From the NCBI RefSeq assembly GCF_900290275.1, contig NZ_LT985323.1, positions 792,405 through 856,404 of the forward strand: 64,000 nt of DNA. The letters are read 5' to 3'. The DNA comes from Prevotella merdae. GTDB taxonomy: Bacteria; Bacteroidota; Bacteroidia; Bacteroidales; Bacteroidaceae. This document shows positions 6,890 to 16,799 of this stretch, one piece after another. The position numbers and the translations under genes are program-made. The notes under the pieces are model-generated. The model was given only the letters and a program-made list of their open reading frames with translations, was not told the DNA's origin and did not search any database. Position 1 is the stretch's first letter, and each line of letters begins with the position of its first letter.

Positions 6890-9271
6890 ATGAAAAGTTT
6901 ATTATACTTATTCCGTCGCTACCGCGTCGCCACCCTGCTCAATCTCCTGGGCCTGGGTGTAGCCGTAGCTACGTTCTATCTCTTTATGACGCAGGTGATA
7001 TACAACCGCACCTACAACCACAACATACACAATTACGAGCACATGTATCGTCTGGAGATATATGGCAACTTTGGCGATGTATGGGGAGCTAATGTATGTC
7101 GCCCGTTTGTTACAATGCTGAAGGATATACCGCAGATTAAGAACGTTACCTATATCAGTCCGTATGTACACGATTCGGACGTCAAGGTGGGCAACCGCAC
7201 CATAACTGTTCCTTCGATAACTATGGGCAAACCTGGCATAGAATTCTTTACTGGCAAGCTGCTGTCAGGTTCAAGCAAAACATGTGGAGAAGGATATAAT
7301 GTTATTGTAAGCCGAAGCACAGCCGAGAAGATGTTCGGCACGGCGAACGCAGCAGGCAAGACGTTTGAGGGTGAAAATGGCGATGGAAGCAAAGCTACCG
7401 TTACCGTGGTAGGTGTGAGCGAGGATATGCCCGACAACTGCACCCTGCCAAACGGCGTGTATCTATGCGAGAACGAGAGTGTGATGAATGAGTGGAGCGA
7501 ATGGAGCTTTAATGTCTATATGCTACTCGACCAAGGTGCCAACCCCAAGAAGGTGGAGCGTGCCATAAAACTCGCCTTTATGAAAGCCAACGGTGTAAGC
7601 GAGAAAGACGAGAAGAAGTTTGACAAGGAGGTCAACATGAAATTCCGTATCAATCCAGTTAACGATATCTACTTCTCAGGCATCAGCTTTAAGGATAAGG
7701 GCAACCACGGTTTGGTGGATGTATTGACCGTAGCTTCTATATTTGTGCTGTTTATTGCCATGCTCAACCTACTGAACTTCTCGCTGTCAGAAATACCTAT
7801 ACGTATGCGAGGCATCAACACACGCCGCGTTATGGGAGCTTCGGTGGGCAGCTTAAGAATAAAGATGATAATGGAGAACGTGCTCTTCGCCTTTGTAGGA
7901 TTGGTTATAGGCATACTCCTTATTGTTGCCTTCCAGCGCAGCGAGACTTGCATGAAGCTTGTATCGGGCGACATAAACTTCTCTACACATGGGGTTCTTA
8001 TGGCTGTAATGGCTATATCGGCACTCGTTGTAGGTGCGTTGTCGGCTGTTGTGCCTGCATTCTATAGCACATCATTTACTCCAGCAATGGTGCTTAAGGG
8101 CTCTTTCGGACTCTCGCCACGTGGCAGACGTCTGCGTATGGCTATAATGGCGATACAGTTTTGCTTGGCTTTCGCATTGGCTATATATATAGGTGTGATG
8201 TCGAACCAGTCGAGCTACATATTCAATAGCGACTATGGTTTCAACAAGAACGAGGTGTTCTACACATGGTTGTCGGATGAGGCACAGACCAAGAAGGACG
8301 CTGTGCGTGCCGAACTAAAGAAGTTGCCATTTGTAGAGAGTGTAGGTTTCGCACAAAATGCTATCGGATCAAGCGACAACTATATGGGTTGGGGACGTGG
8401 AGATGGCGAGCATCGCGTTTCGCTTCAGGTATTGCCGTGCGACTATGAATATCTGCGCACAATGCAACTTAAGATTGTTGAGGGACGCGACTTCAAAGAG
8501 TCGGACATGAAGACAGGTGCATACGTACTAAACAAGGCAGCTATGGCGCAATACAAATGGCTTGTTGTGGGCGACTCAATAGGACGTCAGACCGATTGGG
8601 ACGGCCAGTCTAACTACAACATAGTGGGTGTTTGCGAAAACTTCAAGCTTAAGTCGATGCGCAACGACAACAGCAATGTGGCTGTGGCATTCATTATCTT
8701 CGGTCCGAGCATGGCAGATTGGGGCGACCGTTGTGTTCAGGTGTTTGTACGAGTAGCCAAGAATCAAGACAAGCTTGAAGCAAAACGTCGCATAGCCGAA
8801 GTGCTGAACAAGATGGACGAATCGCAGAAGTATGAGATGAAATTCCTTGACGACGACTTGCAACAAACCTATGTTGACGAGTTCCGCTTTATATCTCAGG
8901 TTAAGTTGTTTGCAATTATCTGCATCATAATAACTATAATAGGTGTATTCTCGCTTACGATGTTCGAGACCGAGTATCGCCGCAAGGAGATAGCTATACG
9001 CAAGGTTATGGGCTCTTCGGTAGGCGCTGTAGTAAGGTTGTTTGCCATGCGCTACGCCGTGCCTCTTATAGTGGCCTTTGTTGTGGCAGCGCCTATAGGA
9101 TGGTGGCTAAGCAAGCAATGGCTGCAAAGCTTTGCCGAACACACGCCAATACATTGGTGGCTCTTCCCAATATCATTCGTATTGGTGTCGGCGGTGGTTA
9201 TTGCTACTGTTATGGTGCAATCGTGGAGAGTGGCTACAGCCAATCCGGTGGAGAGCATCAAGACAGAATAA
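6890..9271 (+). CDS. FtsX-like ABC transporter permease (double MacB-type)
   Basis: A 793-residue inner membrane permease with two fused FtsX/MacB units, a form common in Bacteroidetes. A first helix (about 17-37) is followed by a periplasmic MacB core domain (about 40-280), three helices (about 281-395, with the RGINTRRVMGAS coupling motif), another helix near 425, a second periplasmic domain (about 455-660) and three C-terminal helices with a second coupling motif (RRKEIAIRKVMGSS). It closes the export operon and works with the ATPase encoded just upstream. Repeat DNA, not a promoter, lies in the 191-bp gap. A MacB-like role in exporting a peptide, lipid or drug is likely; the substrate cannot be read from the sequence. 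Confidence 0.92.
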   Translation: MKSLLYLFRRYRVATLLNLLGLGVAVATFYLFMTQVIYNRTYNHNIHNYEHMYRLEIYGNFGDVWGANVCRPFVTMLKDIPQIKNVTYISPYVHDSDVKVGNRTITVPSITMGKPGIEFFTGKLLSGSSKTCGEGYNVIVSRSTAEKMFGTANAAGKTFEGENGDGSKATVTVVGVSEDMPDNCTLPNGVYLCENESVMNEWSEWSFNVYMLLDQGANPKKVERAIKLAFMKANGVSEKDEKKFDKEVNMKFRINPVNDIYFSGISFKDKGNHGLVDVLTVASIFVLFIAMLNLLNFSLSEIPIRMRGINTRRVMGASVGSLRIKMIMENVLFAFVGLVIGILLIVAFQRSETCMKLVSGDINFSTHGVLMAVMAISALVVGALSAVVPAFYSTSFTPAMVLKGSFGLSPRGRRLRMAIMAIQFCLAFALAIYIGVMSNQSSYIFNSDYGFNKNEVFYTWLSDEAQTKKDAVRAELKKLPFVESVGFAQNAIGSSDNYMGWGRGDGEHRVSLQVLPCDYEYLRTMQLKIVEGRDFKESDMKTGAYVLNKAAMAQYKWLVVGDSIGRQTDWDGQSNYNIVGVCENFKLKSMRNDNSNVAVAFIIFGPSMADWGDRCVQVFVRVAKNQDKLEAKRRIAEVLNKMDESQKYEMKFLDDDLQQTYVDEFRFISQVKLFAIICIIITIIGVFSLTMFETEYRRKEIAIRKVMGSSVGAVVRLFAMRYAVPLIVAFVVAAPIGWWLSKQWLQSFAEHTPIHWWLFPISFVLVSAVVIATVMVQSWRVATANPVESIKTE

Positions 9272-9312
9272 GAATAAGGTGATATAGACCCCGATATCAT
9301 ATGAACATAAAA

Positions 9313-9364
9313 ACACACACGACAATTGCATGGAATGTTCTATGCAATTGTCGTGTGTTTTTTA
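9313..9364. terminator. Bidirectional terminator
   Basis: A 17-bp stem (ACACGACAATTGCAT on the left arm) with a short loop, followed by a T run on the plus strand and preceded by an A-rich stretch, which serves the minus strand. It lies between the convergent permease and rdgB genes. Confidence 0.85.
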
Positions 9365-9383
9365 TTGGTGTAATGTACTTATA

Positions 9384-9968
9384 TTACTGCACAAGGTAAC
9401 GCGCAAGCTTTTCTACAGCACGTGCCCTATGCGATATACCGTTCTTGATATCCATGCCAAGTTGTGCAAACGACTCATTGTATCCCTCAGGCACAAAGAT
9501 TGGGTCGTAGCCAAAACCCTCGGTTCCTTGCTTCTCCTTGGCTATTGTACCCTTTACTATGCCTTCGAACAGAGTATAGTCGGCAACATCCTCTTTGCGT
9601 GCAAGGCAAATAACTGTGCGGAACTGCGCACGACGGTCGTCCTTATCGGCAAGGCAACGCAGAAGTTTCTGCATATTAGCCTCCGAGTCGTGGTCGGTAC
9701 CCTCGGCATAACGAGCCGAATGTACACCAGGCTCACCTCCAAGCGACGGTACCTCAAGACCCGTATCATCGGCAAAACAGTCGTAGCCAAAGTTGTCTAC
9801 AATATATCTTGCCTTCTGTATGGCATTACCCTCAAGTGTGTTGGCTGTTTCGGGTATATCGGCATAGCAGCCAATGTCGTTGAGCGACAATATCTCGAAG
9901 CGAGAACCAAGAATAGAGCGTATCTCGTCGAGCTTATGCTTGTTGTTGGTTGCGAATACTATCTTCAT
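9384..9968 (-). CDS. rdgB: XTP/dITP diphosphatase (RdgB/HAM1)
   Basis: A 194-residue house-cleaning enzyme that hydrolyses non-canonical purine triphosphates (XTP, ITP, dITP) to the monophosphate and pyrophosphate, keeping them out of DNA and RNA. The family motifs are complete: [12 protein letters not shown] at the N-terminus, [20 protein letters not shown] in the middle and [10 protein letters not shown] near the end. Length is standard. Its first 35 bp overlap the end of the upstream yitT-like gene, so the two are probably translated from one message, downstream of leuS. Confidence 0.95.
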   Translation of the reverse strand: MKIVFATNNKHKLDEIRSILGSRFEILSLNDIGCYADIPETANTLEGNAIQKARYIVDNFGYDCFADDTGLEVPSLGGEPGVHSARYAEGTDHDSEANMQKLLRCLADKDDRRAQFRTVICLARKEDVADYTLFEGIVKGTIAKEKQGTEGFGYDPIFVPEGYNESFAQLGMDIKNGISHRARAVEKLARYLVQ

Positions 9969-10914
9969 TGTTTTCTATTTTTTCCTTTTCCATTTCCTTC
10001 TTAACCTTCACCTTTATCTGGTCGAATCCCTCGCCATATACACCTATGACACTACTCTGGCTTACAAAGGCACGTGGGTCAATCATCTTGATTAGTCGGA
10101 ATATAAGTACCGACTCGCGTTTCTTGGCAAGAAGGCATATAACCTTCATCTCCTTGCCTGTATACCAGCCGTGGCCATCAAGTATGGTTAGAGTGTGGTC
10201 GGTCTTCTCGGTTATAGCCTTGGCTATCTTCTGGTATTCCTTCGAGAAAATCATAAACTGCACCGATTGTCGTTGCCAGTTCATGACATAGTCGAGCATG
10301 GTACACTCAATAACCATGGTACACAAACCGAATACAACCATCTGACAACGCTGCGGGAACAAACCAAAGGAGTCGATAAATAGACAGCTGCCTATGATAA
10401 TAAGGTCTACCATGATAAGACCCTTGCCGAGCGATACATTATAGTATTTGTTAACCACAGCAGCTATAATGTCGGTACCACCCGTACTGCCATTGTTAAG
10501 GAAGACTATTGCCAACGCGGTGCCAGTGAGCATACATCCAATGATGAGCGACATAAAGTCGTTGCCCTCGCCCATAAGCTTATAGAAGGTACCGTCGGGC
10601 ATCTCCACTATTTTCTGTGCGAATTCAAGCATTACGGTTATTACCAACGTGGCATAAATGGTCTTGGCAAGGAATCTGATTCCGAGTTCCTTTAGTGCCG
10701 CCACAATAAGCAAGGCATTGATGATAAAGAATGTCCACTGGACGGGAAATCCTGTGGCATAGAAAACGATGGCTCCGATACCAGCAATACCTCCAGTTAC
10801 GATTTCATAAGGTAGTAGGAAAACGGTGAATCCGAAAGTATACAACATAAGACCAAGTGTTATGTTAAAATAGTCCTTCGTTTCTTGCCAAATAATGTTG
10901 CGATCAATTGTCAT
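9934..10914 (-). CDS. YitT family membrane protein
   Basis: A 326-residue integral membrane protein. The first about 215 residues hold five or six hydrophobic helices (YitT_membrane domain, with [20 protein letters not shown]) and the last about 80 a soluble DUF2179 domain ([30 protein letters not shown]). The function of the family is not established. It overlaps rdgB by 35 bp and lies 108 bp downstream of leuS; a long inverted repeat (10948-10996) occupies that gap. Confidence 0.9.
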   Translation of the reverse strand: MTIDRNIIWQETKDYFNITLGLMLYTFGFTVFLLPYEIVTGGIAGIGAIVFYATGFPVQWTFFIINALLIVAALKELGIRFLAKTIYATLVITVMLEFAQKIVEMPDGTFYKLMGEGNDFMSLIIGCMLTGTALAIVFLNNGSTGGTDIIAAVVNKYYNVSLGKGLIMVDLIIIGSCLFIDSFGLFPQRCQMVVFGLCTMVIECTMLDYVMNWQRQSVQFMIFSKEYQKIAKAITEKTDHTLTILDGHGWYTGKEMKVICLLAKKRESVLIFRLIKMIDPRAFVSQSSVIGVYGEGFDQIKVKVKKEMEKEKIENNEDSIRNQQQA

Positions 10915-10947
10915 AGGATTTTACAGTTATGCTTTATTTTTTATTGA

Positions 10948-10996
10948 ACTTCGCAAGTTAAGAAGTAATAATTCTTTACTTCTCAACTTGCGAAGT
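10948..10996. repeat. Long inverted repeat between leuS and the yitT-like gene
   Basis: Arms of about 21 nt (beginning ACTTCGCAAGTT) with one mismatch surround a short AT loop. On the minus strand, the direction of transcription, the stem is followed by TCAATAAAAAATAAAG, not by a U-tract, so a classical terminator is unlikely. It may be an mRNA processing or stability hairpin or a dispersed palindrome. Confidence 0.6.
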
Positions 10997-11022
10997 AGAG
11001 TATATATCTAATGCCGATAGTA

Positions 11023-13881
11023 TTACTTCACTACGACATTCACAATCTTCTTAGGCACTACAATTACCTTAACCACCTTCTTGTCGCCAATATACTTGGC
11101 ACTCTGCTCGTTGGCAAGCACAGCCTGCTGTATAGCATCGTTGGTGGCATCGGTAGGGAACTTCATCTGGAAGCGTGCCTTACCATTGAATGATATAGTG
11201 AGCTGTACCTCGCTCTCTACAAGATACTCGGCTTTGAACTCAGGCCATTTAGCATCGCATACAGTAGACTCATTGCCAAGTGCGTGCCACAATTCTTCTG
11301 CAATGTGCGGAGCAAATGGAGCGATGAGCACTACAAGCTGCTGGAGTACCTGCTTATTGCGACACTTCTGCTGTGCAAGTTCGCCTACTGCAATCATGAA
11401 AGCAGAGATAGAAGTGTTGTAAGAGAACTTCTCGATGTCCTCGGTCACCTTCTTGATGAGCTTATGCAATGTCTTCATGCTGTCGGCTGTAGCCTCAGCA
11501 TCAGCCGAAGGCAAGAACTCGTCGGTACGATTGTCGTAGTAGAGGTTCCAGAACTTCTTAAGGAAGCGGAAGCATCCGTCAATACCATTGGTATCCCAAG
11601 GCTTGCTTGCCTCAACTGGACCAAGGAACATCTCGTACAGACGCAGGGTGTCGGCACCATACTTCTCTACTATCATATCAGGGTTGACAACATTGAACAT
11701 CGACTTAGACATCTTCTCTACTGCCCAACCACATATGTACTTGCCATCCTCAAGTATAAACTCTGCATTCTGATATTCAGGACGCCATGCCTTGAACGCA
11801 TCTATATCGAGCACATCGGCAGACACAATGTTAACGTCTACGTGGATAGGAGTTACGTCGTAATCCTTCTTAAGTCCGGCGCTAACAAATACCGGAGCCT
11901 TAGAATGGTCGTCAGAGTTGATGCGGTATACAAAGTTAGAACGTCCCTGAATCATACCCTGGTTTACAAGCTTTTGGAATGGCTCTTCCTTACAGCTAAC
12001 TCCGAGGTCGAATAGGAACTTGTTCCAGAAACGAGAGTAGATAAGGTGACCAGTTGCATGCTCGCATCCACCTACATAGAGATCTACGTTCTGCCAATAT
12101 TCGTCGGCTTCCTTGCTAACAAGACATTCATCGTTGTGCGGATCCATATAGCGCAGGTAGTAGGCCGAAGAGCCCGCGAAACCTGGCATAGTGTTAAGCT
12201 CGAGAGGGAACACGGTTTTGTTGTCTACAAGAGCCTTGTCTACAACCTGCTTCTTTTCTACATCCCATGCCCACATCTTAGCACGTCCCAATGGAGGTTC
12301 GCCGCTTTCGGTAGGCTTGTAGGTTTCAATCTCAGGCAGTTCGAGTGGCAAGCACTCTTCGGGAACCATCTGAGGCATACCGTCTTTATAATATACTGGG
12401 AATGGCTCGCCCCAATAACGCTGACGCGAGAAGATGGCATCGCGCAAACGATAGTTAATCTTAACACGTCCAAGACCCTTCTCGGTAACAAACTTCTTGG
12501 TAGCTGCAATAGCCTCCTTTACGGTCAATCCGTTCAATGAGAAACCATCAAGAGTCTCCTTGCCTGCAACAGGCGAGTTCTGCACAATACCTTCCTTGGC
12601 ATCGAAGCTCTCCTCTGACACATCTGCACCCTCAATAAGTGGTATGATAGGCAGGTTGAAGTGCTTGGCAAAGGCATAGTCGCGCGAATCGTGAGCCGGA
12701 ACAGCCATGATTGCACCAGTGCCATATCCTGCAAGCACGTATTCTGAAATCCAGATAGGAATGTTCTCGCCAGTAAACGGATTAACGGCATAAGAGCCAG
12801 AGAACACGCCTGTTACAGAATGGTTTGCCATACGGTCGAGCTCGGTGCGCTTCTTCACGTAAGCAAGATATTCCTCTACCTCGGCCTTCTGCTCGGCAGT
12901 GGTAAGCTTCTCTACGAGTTCGCTCTCAGGAGCCAATACCATGAATGTTACACCAAAGATAGTGTCGGCACGTGTGGTAAAGATGGTAAAGTCAAAATCC
13001 TGACCAGCCACCTTAAACTGCATCTCGGTACCCTCAGAGCGTCCTATCCAGTTCTTTTGTGTTTCCTTTATAGAGTCGCTCCAGTTTATTGTCTCAAGTC
13101 CGTCGAGCAAACGCTGCGAGTAAGCCGATGTACGCAAGCACCACTGCTGCATCTTCTTCTGTACAACTGGATAGCCACCACGCTCGCTCACGCCATTAAC
13201 AACCTCGTCGTTGGCAAGTACGGTACCAAGACCTGGACACCAGTTAACCATTGTCTCGCCAAGATAGGCAATACGATAGTTCATCAATGTCTTCTGCTTC
13301 TCCACGTCGCTCATTGCCTTCCACTCATCAGCAGTAAACTCCAAGTGCTCGCTTTCAGCCACATTAAGACCTTCTGTACCCTTCTGCTCGAAATGAGCCA
13401 CAAGTTTCTCTATTGGTTGTGCCTTCTGGCAAGAGTTGCAGAAGAAAGACTGGAACATCTTTTGGAATGCCCACTGTGTCCAATGATAGTATTTAGGGTC
13501 GCATGTGCGCACCTCGCGGTCCCAATCAAAAGAGAATCCGATGTTGTCCAACTGCTGGCGATAGCGTGCTATATTGGCAACGGTAGTAACCTCTGGGTGC
13601 TGACCAGTCTGGATGGCATACTGTTCTGCAGGCAATCCATAGGCATCGTAGCCCATAGGATTGAGCACATTGTAGCCCTCAAGTCGCTTGAAGCGTGCAT
13701 AGATATCAGATGCGATATATCCAAGTGGATGACCCACATGAAGACCAGCACCCGATGGATAGGGGAACATGTTGAGTACGTAGAACTTCTTTTTCTGCTC
13801 ATCCTCAGTAATGTGATAGGTCTTGTCCTTCACCCACTGAGATTGCCATTTCTTCTCGATTTCTCTGAAATTGTATTCCAT
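11023..13881 (-). CDS. leuS: Leucyl-tRNA synthetase
   Basis: A 952-residue class Ia synthetase that charges tRNA-Leu. It has the HIGH motif HVGH (48-51), a CP1 editing domain with TTRADTIFG, a leucine-specific region and KMSKS (in EKMSKSMFN), followed by the anticodon-binding helical domain. The length is usual for Bacteroidetes. An in-frame ATG at 13917 lies on the promoter -7 box (TAACTTTG, 13915-13922), so the ATG at 13881 ([13 protein letters not shown]) is taken as the start. It is probably the first gene of a leuS, yitT-like, rdgB transcript. Confidence 0.97.
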   Translation of the reverse strand: MEYNFREIEKKWQSQWVKDKTYHITEDEQKKKFYVLNMFPYPSGAGLHVGHPLGYIASDIYARFKRLEGYNVLNPMGYDAYGLPAEQYAIQTGQHPEVTTVANIARYRQQLDNIGFSFDWDREVRTCDPKYYHWTQWAFQKMFQSFFCNSCQKAQPIEKLVAHFEQKGTEGLNVAESEHLEFTADEWKAMSDVEKQKTLMNYRIAYLGETMVNWCPGLGTVLANDEVVNGVSERGGYPVVQKKMQQWCLRTSAYSQRLLDGLETINWSDSIKETQKNWIGRSEGTEMQFKVAGQDFDFTIFTTRADTIFGVTFMVLAPESELVEKLTTAEQKAEVEEYLAYVKKRTELDRMANHSVTGVFSGSYAVNPFTGENIPIWISEYVLAGYGTGAIMAVPAHDSRDYAFAKHFNLPIIPLIEGADVSEESFDAKEGIVQNSPVAGKETLDGFSLNGLTVKEAIAATKKFVTEKGLGRVKINYRLRDAIFSRQRYWGEPFPVYYKDGMPQMVPEECLPLELPEIETYKPTESGEPPLGRAKMWAWDVEKKQVVDKALVDNKTVFPLELNTMPGFAGSSAYYLRYMDPHNDECLVSKEADEYWQNVDLYVGGCEHATGHLIYSRFWNKFLFDLGVSCKEEPFQKLVNQGMIQGRSNFVYRINSDDHSKAPVFVSAGLKKDYDVTPIHVDVNIVSADVLDIDAFKAWRPEYQNAEFILEDGKYICGWAVEKMSKSMFNVVNPDMIVEKYGADTLRLYEMFLGPVEASKPWDTNGIDGCFRFLKKFWNLYYDNRTDEFLPSADAEATADSMKTLHKLIKKVTEDIEKFSYNTSISAFMIAVGELAQQKCRNKQVLQQLVVLIAPFAPHIAEELWHALGNESTVCDAKWPEFKAEYLVESEVQLTISFNGKARFQMKFPTDATNDAIQQAVLANEQSAKYIGDKKVVKVIVVPKKIVNVVVK

Positions 13882-13914
13882 TGTATCTATTTTGTTATAA
13901 TTTTCAGTTTTATG

Positions 13915-13922
13915 CAAAGTTA
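13915..13922 (-). promoter_or_regulatory. Promoter -7 box of leuS
   Basis: TAACTTTG on the minus strand, 34 bp before the leuS ATG, matches TAnnTTTG. Confidence 0.6.
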
Positions 13923-13999
13923 CGACTTTTACTTTATAATGATGTGTAATAAAGCCGAAAAAAGTAAAAATTAAGGACTAATGTTACAGAAATAATTGC

Positions 14000-14007
14000 T
14001 AACTTCG
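14000..14007 (+). promoter_or_regulatory. Possible -7 box of the small gene
   Basis: TAACTTCG, one base from TAnnTTTG, ends 15 bp before the ATG at 14023. The same variant stands before the MATE gene at 49111. No clear -33 element. Confidence 0.4.
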
Positions 14008-14022
14008 CACTCTGTAACTGAC

Positions 14023-14169
14023 ATGGTGATGAAAAAACGCACGTTGATACATATATCTACTCCACAGACAACAAGTGCAGAGCACAAAACCAACGCCAAA
14101 GAGATGGAACGGTACAACAATGCGCTGCTTGACATTGTTGGAGAAGTGCTGAATAAAATACAGCGTTAA
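14023..14169 (+). CDS. Possible 48-residue protein of unknown function
   Basis: An open frame from ATG at 14023 (second ATG at 14029) to TAA at 14169 encodes a mostly soluble protein: MVMKKRTLIHISTP, a polar middle, then a likely amphipathic helix (ERYNNALLDIVGEVLNKIQR). It is bracketed by a possible -7 box 15 bp upstream and a hairpin that begins within its last codons. The neighbouring genes point away (leuS) or towards it (14243), so it would form its own transcription unit. No family is recognised. Against it: very short and no homology evidence in hand. Confidence 0.45.
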   Translation: MVMKKRTLIHISTPQTTSAEHKTNAKEMERYNNALLDIVGEVLNKIQR

Positions 14170-14217
14170 TGTCTTGTTTGTATAATTAACCTCATTATAC
14201 GAACAAGACATTAACGC
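14163..14217. terminator. Long hairpin, probable bidirectional terminator
   Basis: Arms of 24 nt (GCGTTAATGTCTTGTT at the base) with one mismatch and a 7-nt loop. On the minus strand it is followed by the T-rich TGTATTTTATT, so it should end transcription of the surface-protein gene at 14243. On the plus strand the tract is weaker (TTATTAG). It includes the stop codon of the small frame. Confidence 0.6.
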
Positions 14218-14242
14218 TTATTAGACTACCCAAAATACTATG

Positions 14243-15388
14243 CTAATTAATAGTTTTACGTGTAGTTCCGTCCGAATATTTCACAATGTTTATGCCCTTT
14301 TCGGGTTTTGCAAGACGTCGTCCGTCAATGCTTAGTCGCATTATCTCGTGTCGTGGTCTATCTGTTATACCATTGATGCTTGTAGGACGCTGGCGTGGAG
14401 TTATTACGATAGGATTGTCGTCGTATCCTGGTATAAGGTGCAGGTTCTCCATGCTTAGAACCTCGGTAGATGTTTCGCCCGTCCAACCACAATGCTGCAA
14501 TACACCAGTCTGTATGCGTATAAAGTCGGCATGAGACAGCTTTACGGGATTGCCATCATTGTCTACTGCCCAGTCAAGGTCGAATGTTGTATATACCTTA
14601 TCCGAGTTTAGCGCTGCATCAACATATCCATACGAATCGACTGCATATCTGTAGCTAATCCAGTTTTGAGGATTATCCGCCTCACTGCCATCGCCACCAT
14701 AATTGATAGCGTTATTGGGCAATCTACCTCCATAGAATGTTATCTCGTCCTTGTCCTCCCACATAGGCCAATAGGTCTGTGCATGGAACGTATTCTTCAT
14801 AAGATATCCTGTTGTGTCTCGCTCTGTTCCGTCGGGTTCGTTCCACTTGGCATAAAAGCGAATGTATTGGTCGAAGGATGAATAAGGAATGTTATGTTCT
14901 CCCACCTCAGCAGTAGGCTTATGATAGGTTATGCTGAAGTTGTGTCGCTGTGTGGTATAATACTCCGAGCCTGCAAGTTCGTACCACTTGGCTGTCTCTG
15001 GCGACGATCCTACTCCTGCATAAACAATACCAGGCTCTATGCTTCCGCCTATTGTAGCATCACCATATACAGGATCGTTTATGGCATACATTGCATTGCC
15101 AAGAATGCGTAGGTCGGAACCCTTACCATTCTTTATAGGTTGGTCGAGAGCAAGGGTTATGTAGCCACCCGCGGCTCCAAGACTTATCAGATTGCCATCT
15201 TGCAGTTGTTGCTCACAAGCTTGCAATCGTTCTGCCTTAGACATTGTAGCGTCAATATCAGGTAATGTATTGGTGAATTGACCTGGAGCAGGACAGAACT
15301 CAAGCACTCTTATTACTTGCTGCGATTGGGCATTGGCAGATGTGAGGATGCACAAGAGGGCGGTGAACAAAAATGTTATAAGTTTCAT
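14243..15388 (-). CDS. Secreted surface protein of the type found in BtuG-like loci
   Basis: A 381-residue exported protein with a signal peptide (cut near SANA-QSQ). The body shows the pattern of a Bacteroidetes surface family: ISLGAAGGYITLALDQPI, LRILGNAMYA, EPGIVYAG, KWYELAGSEY, NFSITYHKPTAE, then ADFIRIQTGVLQHCGWTGETSTEV. Such proteins are often encoded beside YncE-like beta-propellers of cobamide (vitamin B12) capture loci, and the gene upstream here is one. The end (MRLSIDGRRLAKPEKGINIV...) looks like a type IX sorting tail. Function in B12 capture is inference; no BtuB receptor gene or B12 riboswitch was seen nearby. Confidence 0.7.
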   Translation of the reverse strand: MKLITFLFTALLCILTSANAQSQQVIRVLEFCPAPGQFTNTLPDIDATMSKAERLQACEQQLQDGNLISLGAAGGYITLALDQPIKNGKGSDLRILGNAMYAINDPVYGDATIGGSIEPGIVYAGVGSSPETAKWYELAGSEYYTTQRHNFSITYHKPTAEVGEHNIPYSSFDQYIRFYAKWNEPDGTERDTTGYLMKNTFHAQTYWPMWEDKDEITFYGGRLPNNAINYGGDGSEADNPQNWISYRYAVDSYGYVDAALNSDKVYTTFDLDWAVDNDGNPVKLSHADFIRIQTGVLQHCGWTGETSTEVLSMENLHLIPGYDDNPIVITPRQRPTSINGITDRPRHEIMRLSIDGRRLAKPEKGINIVKYSDGTTRKTIN

Positions 15389-15471
15389 TTCTCTTTTTCT
15401 TTATTTTGCAAATTTACTCAATATTGTTTGAATACCCAAGAAACGGGGGCTGCATTTTATTCCTTCTCTTT

Positions 15472-16578
15472 TCACTCTGCAATCGCCACAAATCCCGAAG
15501 GGTTAACTCCTCTCAGCAAGTATCTGCCAACCAGCATGCCATCACGTCCGAACTCGTATACATAGCCATTTGTGGCGTATGCTCGGGCATCGCTTGAATA
15601 GAGATGACCGGTATAGGGTGATATATATAGAGCATATGGCGACTGCATCTGAAGGATTGTTTCTTCGGCTTTGCTATACTCGGCAAGTCCATCTTCTACC
15701 TCCATCGAAGGCAACGATATGTTATGCATTGAATATGTATAAGTGCTGGTTAGATGCGAGAAGGCAGAGCCTATCATATAGAAGCGGTTATGATAGGCAC
15801 AATTGTAAGTGGCAGGAAAATTGAACACACGGAACTCGTCGTTAGCCATATTCAGCACAATGCAACGTGGAGCTATAGTATACATATCGCCAGCAGAATT
15901 GATGCAAGCATACTGTCCGCTAACAGAAATCTTGCCATATAGATTTGGACATCCCGTATCTATGCGTCTAAGCTCGCGCATGGTCTGAGCATCTACCACA
16001 CTTATTGTTCGCTCGTAGCCATGATCTTGCGTCTGGGTAGAGTAGCCACCCGTATTGGCAACATACAGTCTGCCATCATAATAGGCAATGCCTTCAGGCT
16101 CATAACCCACATGACATGTGTCTACCACCTGCTTTGTATTGATGTCTATCTTAGCCACATAACCCTTGTCGGCATACGATGTTACATACAGATAGCCTTT
16201 ATGGTCGGTGGCAAGTCGTCGATTGTTAGGGATGTTCTCTGTTGCAGCAATAGCCGTACCGTCAGGATGTATATACTGTATAATGTTCGACCAATTGACA
16301 GATATTGCTATCAGCGTGTCATTAACCTGCAATATATCGTTACCGGTATCGCCAAGATGACGTCCTGGGTTCTGCTGCTGAAACCATCGGTTGGTCAATA
16401 CTCCATGGTCGAGCAATGCAAGCGATGAGTTGTCCATACCCCATAGTCCTTCACATAGAATAATAATACGGTCGGAGTCGGCAGTAGGCTCGGATGGTGT
16501 TGGATATGAGGCAGGCTCAAGCGAGCACGCTGTTAGGAGCCATATAAGGCATATATATAATGTATTCTTGTATGACAT
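15472..16578 (-). CDS. YncE/BtuG-like beta-propeller lipoprotein
   Basis: A 368-residue lipoprotein: a short signal ends in the lipobox LLTAC (Cys 18), followed by a Pro/Ser-rich linker. The rest is a series of blades of the YncE/SMP-30 type (DHKGYLYVTSYADKGYVAKIDINTKQVVDT, YDGRLYVANTGG, TISVVDAQTMRELRRI). The closest well-known function is that of BtuG of Bacteroides, which binds cobamides at the cell surface. The 83-bp gap to the downstream surface-protein gene suggests a two-gene operon. Binding residues cannot be judged from sequence alone, so other ligands are possible. Confidence 0.7.
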   Translation of the reverse strand: MSYKNTLYICLIWLLTACSLEPASYPTPSEPTADSDRIIILCEGLWGMDNSSLALLDHGVLTNRWFQQQNPGRHLGDTGNDILQVNDTLIAISVNWSNIIQYIHPDGTAIAATENIPNNRRLATDHKGYLYVTSYADKGYVAKIDINTKQVVDTCHVGYEPEGIAYYDGRLYVANTGGYSTQTQDHGYERTISVVDAQTMRELRRIDTGCPNLYGKISVSGQYACINSAGDMYTIAPRCIVLNMANDEFRVFNFPATYNCAYHNRFYMIGSAFSHLTSTYTYSMHNISLPSMEVEDGLAEYSKAEETILQMQSPYALYISPYTGHLYSSDARAYATNGYVYEFGRDGMLVGRYLLRGVNPSGFVAIAE

Positions 16579-16718
16579 TGTTGGGTAATGGGAGAAAAAA
16601 TTAATTGTTACACGCCACTAAATTATAAATAAAAGTGGAATGTTGCAACGGTTTCTGTATTTTTTATGGTGTATTGCAGAATAACAATAGAAAGAAGAAA
16701 GGCAAACCACTAAAACAA

Positions 16719-16759
16719 CAGCAGTGAGAAAGAACGCTTTTGGTCCTCTCTCACTGCTA
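16719..16759 (-). terminator. Terminator of the acpP-fabF-rnc operon
   Basis: AGCAGTGAGA and its complement form the stem; on the minus strand GTTGTTTTAG follows. The U-tract is modest. It lies just downstream of the rnc stop codon. Confidence 0.6.
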
Positions 16760-16799
16760 TAGTAAAAGTAACAGAAATACTATACTGTGTTTATATTGT

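Noticed and set aside
9272..9312. tRNA or small RNA genes in spacers
   Set aside because: No spacer in the window shows a tRNA T-arm pattern (GGTTCGAnTC) with an acceptor stem; rRNA, tmRNA, RNase P and SRP signatures are also absent.
10948..10996. Intrinsic terminator of leuS
   Set aside because: No T run follows the stem in the direction of transcription, and the downstream gene has no promoter of its own that could be recognised.
12820..13974. Long plus-strand open frame (384 codons) opposite leuS
   Set aside because: It is antisense to the highly conserved synthetase and its translation is rich in Cys, Leu and His without any domain; a shadow of leuS codon use.
16579..16718. Cobalamin riboswitch upstream of the BtuG-like gene
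   Set aside because: The only GCCACT is on the plus strand, opposite to the gene; no B12-box arrangement was found on the minus strand.
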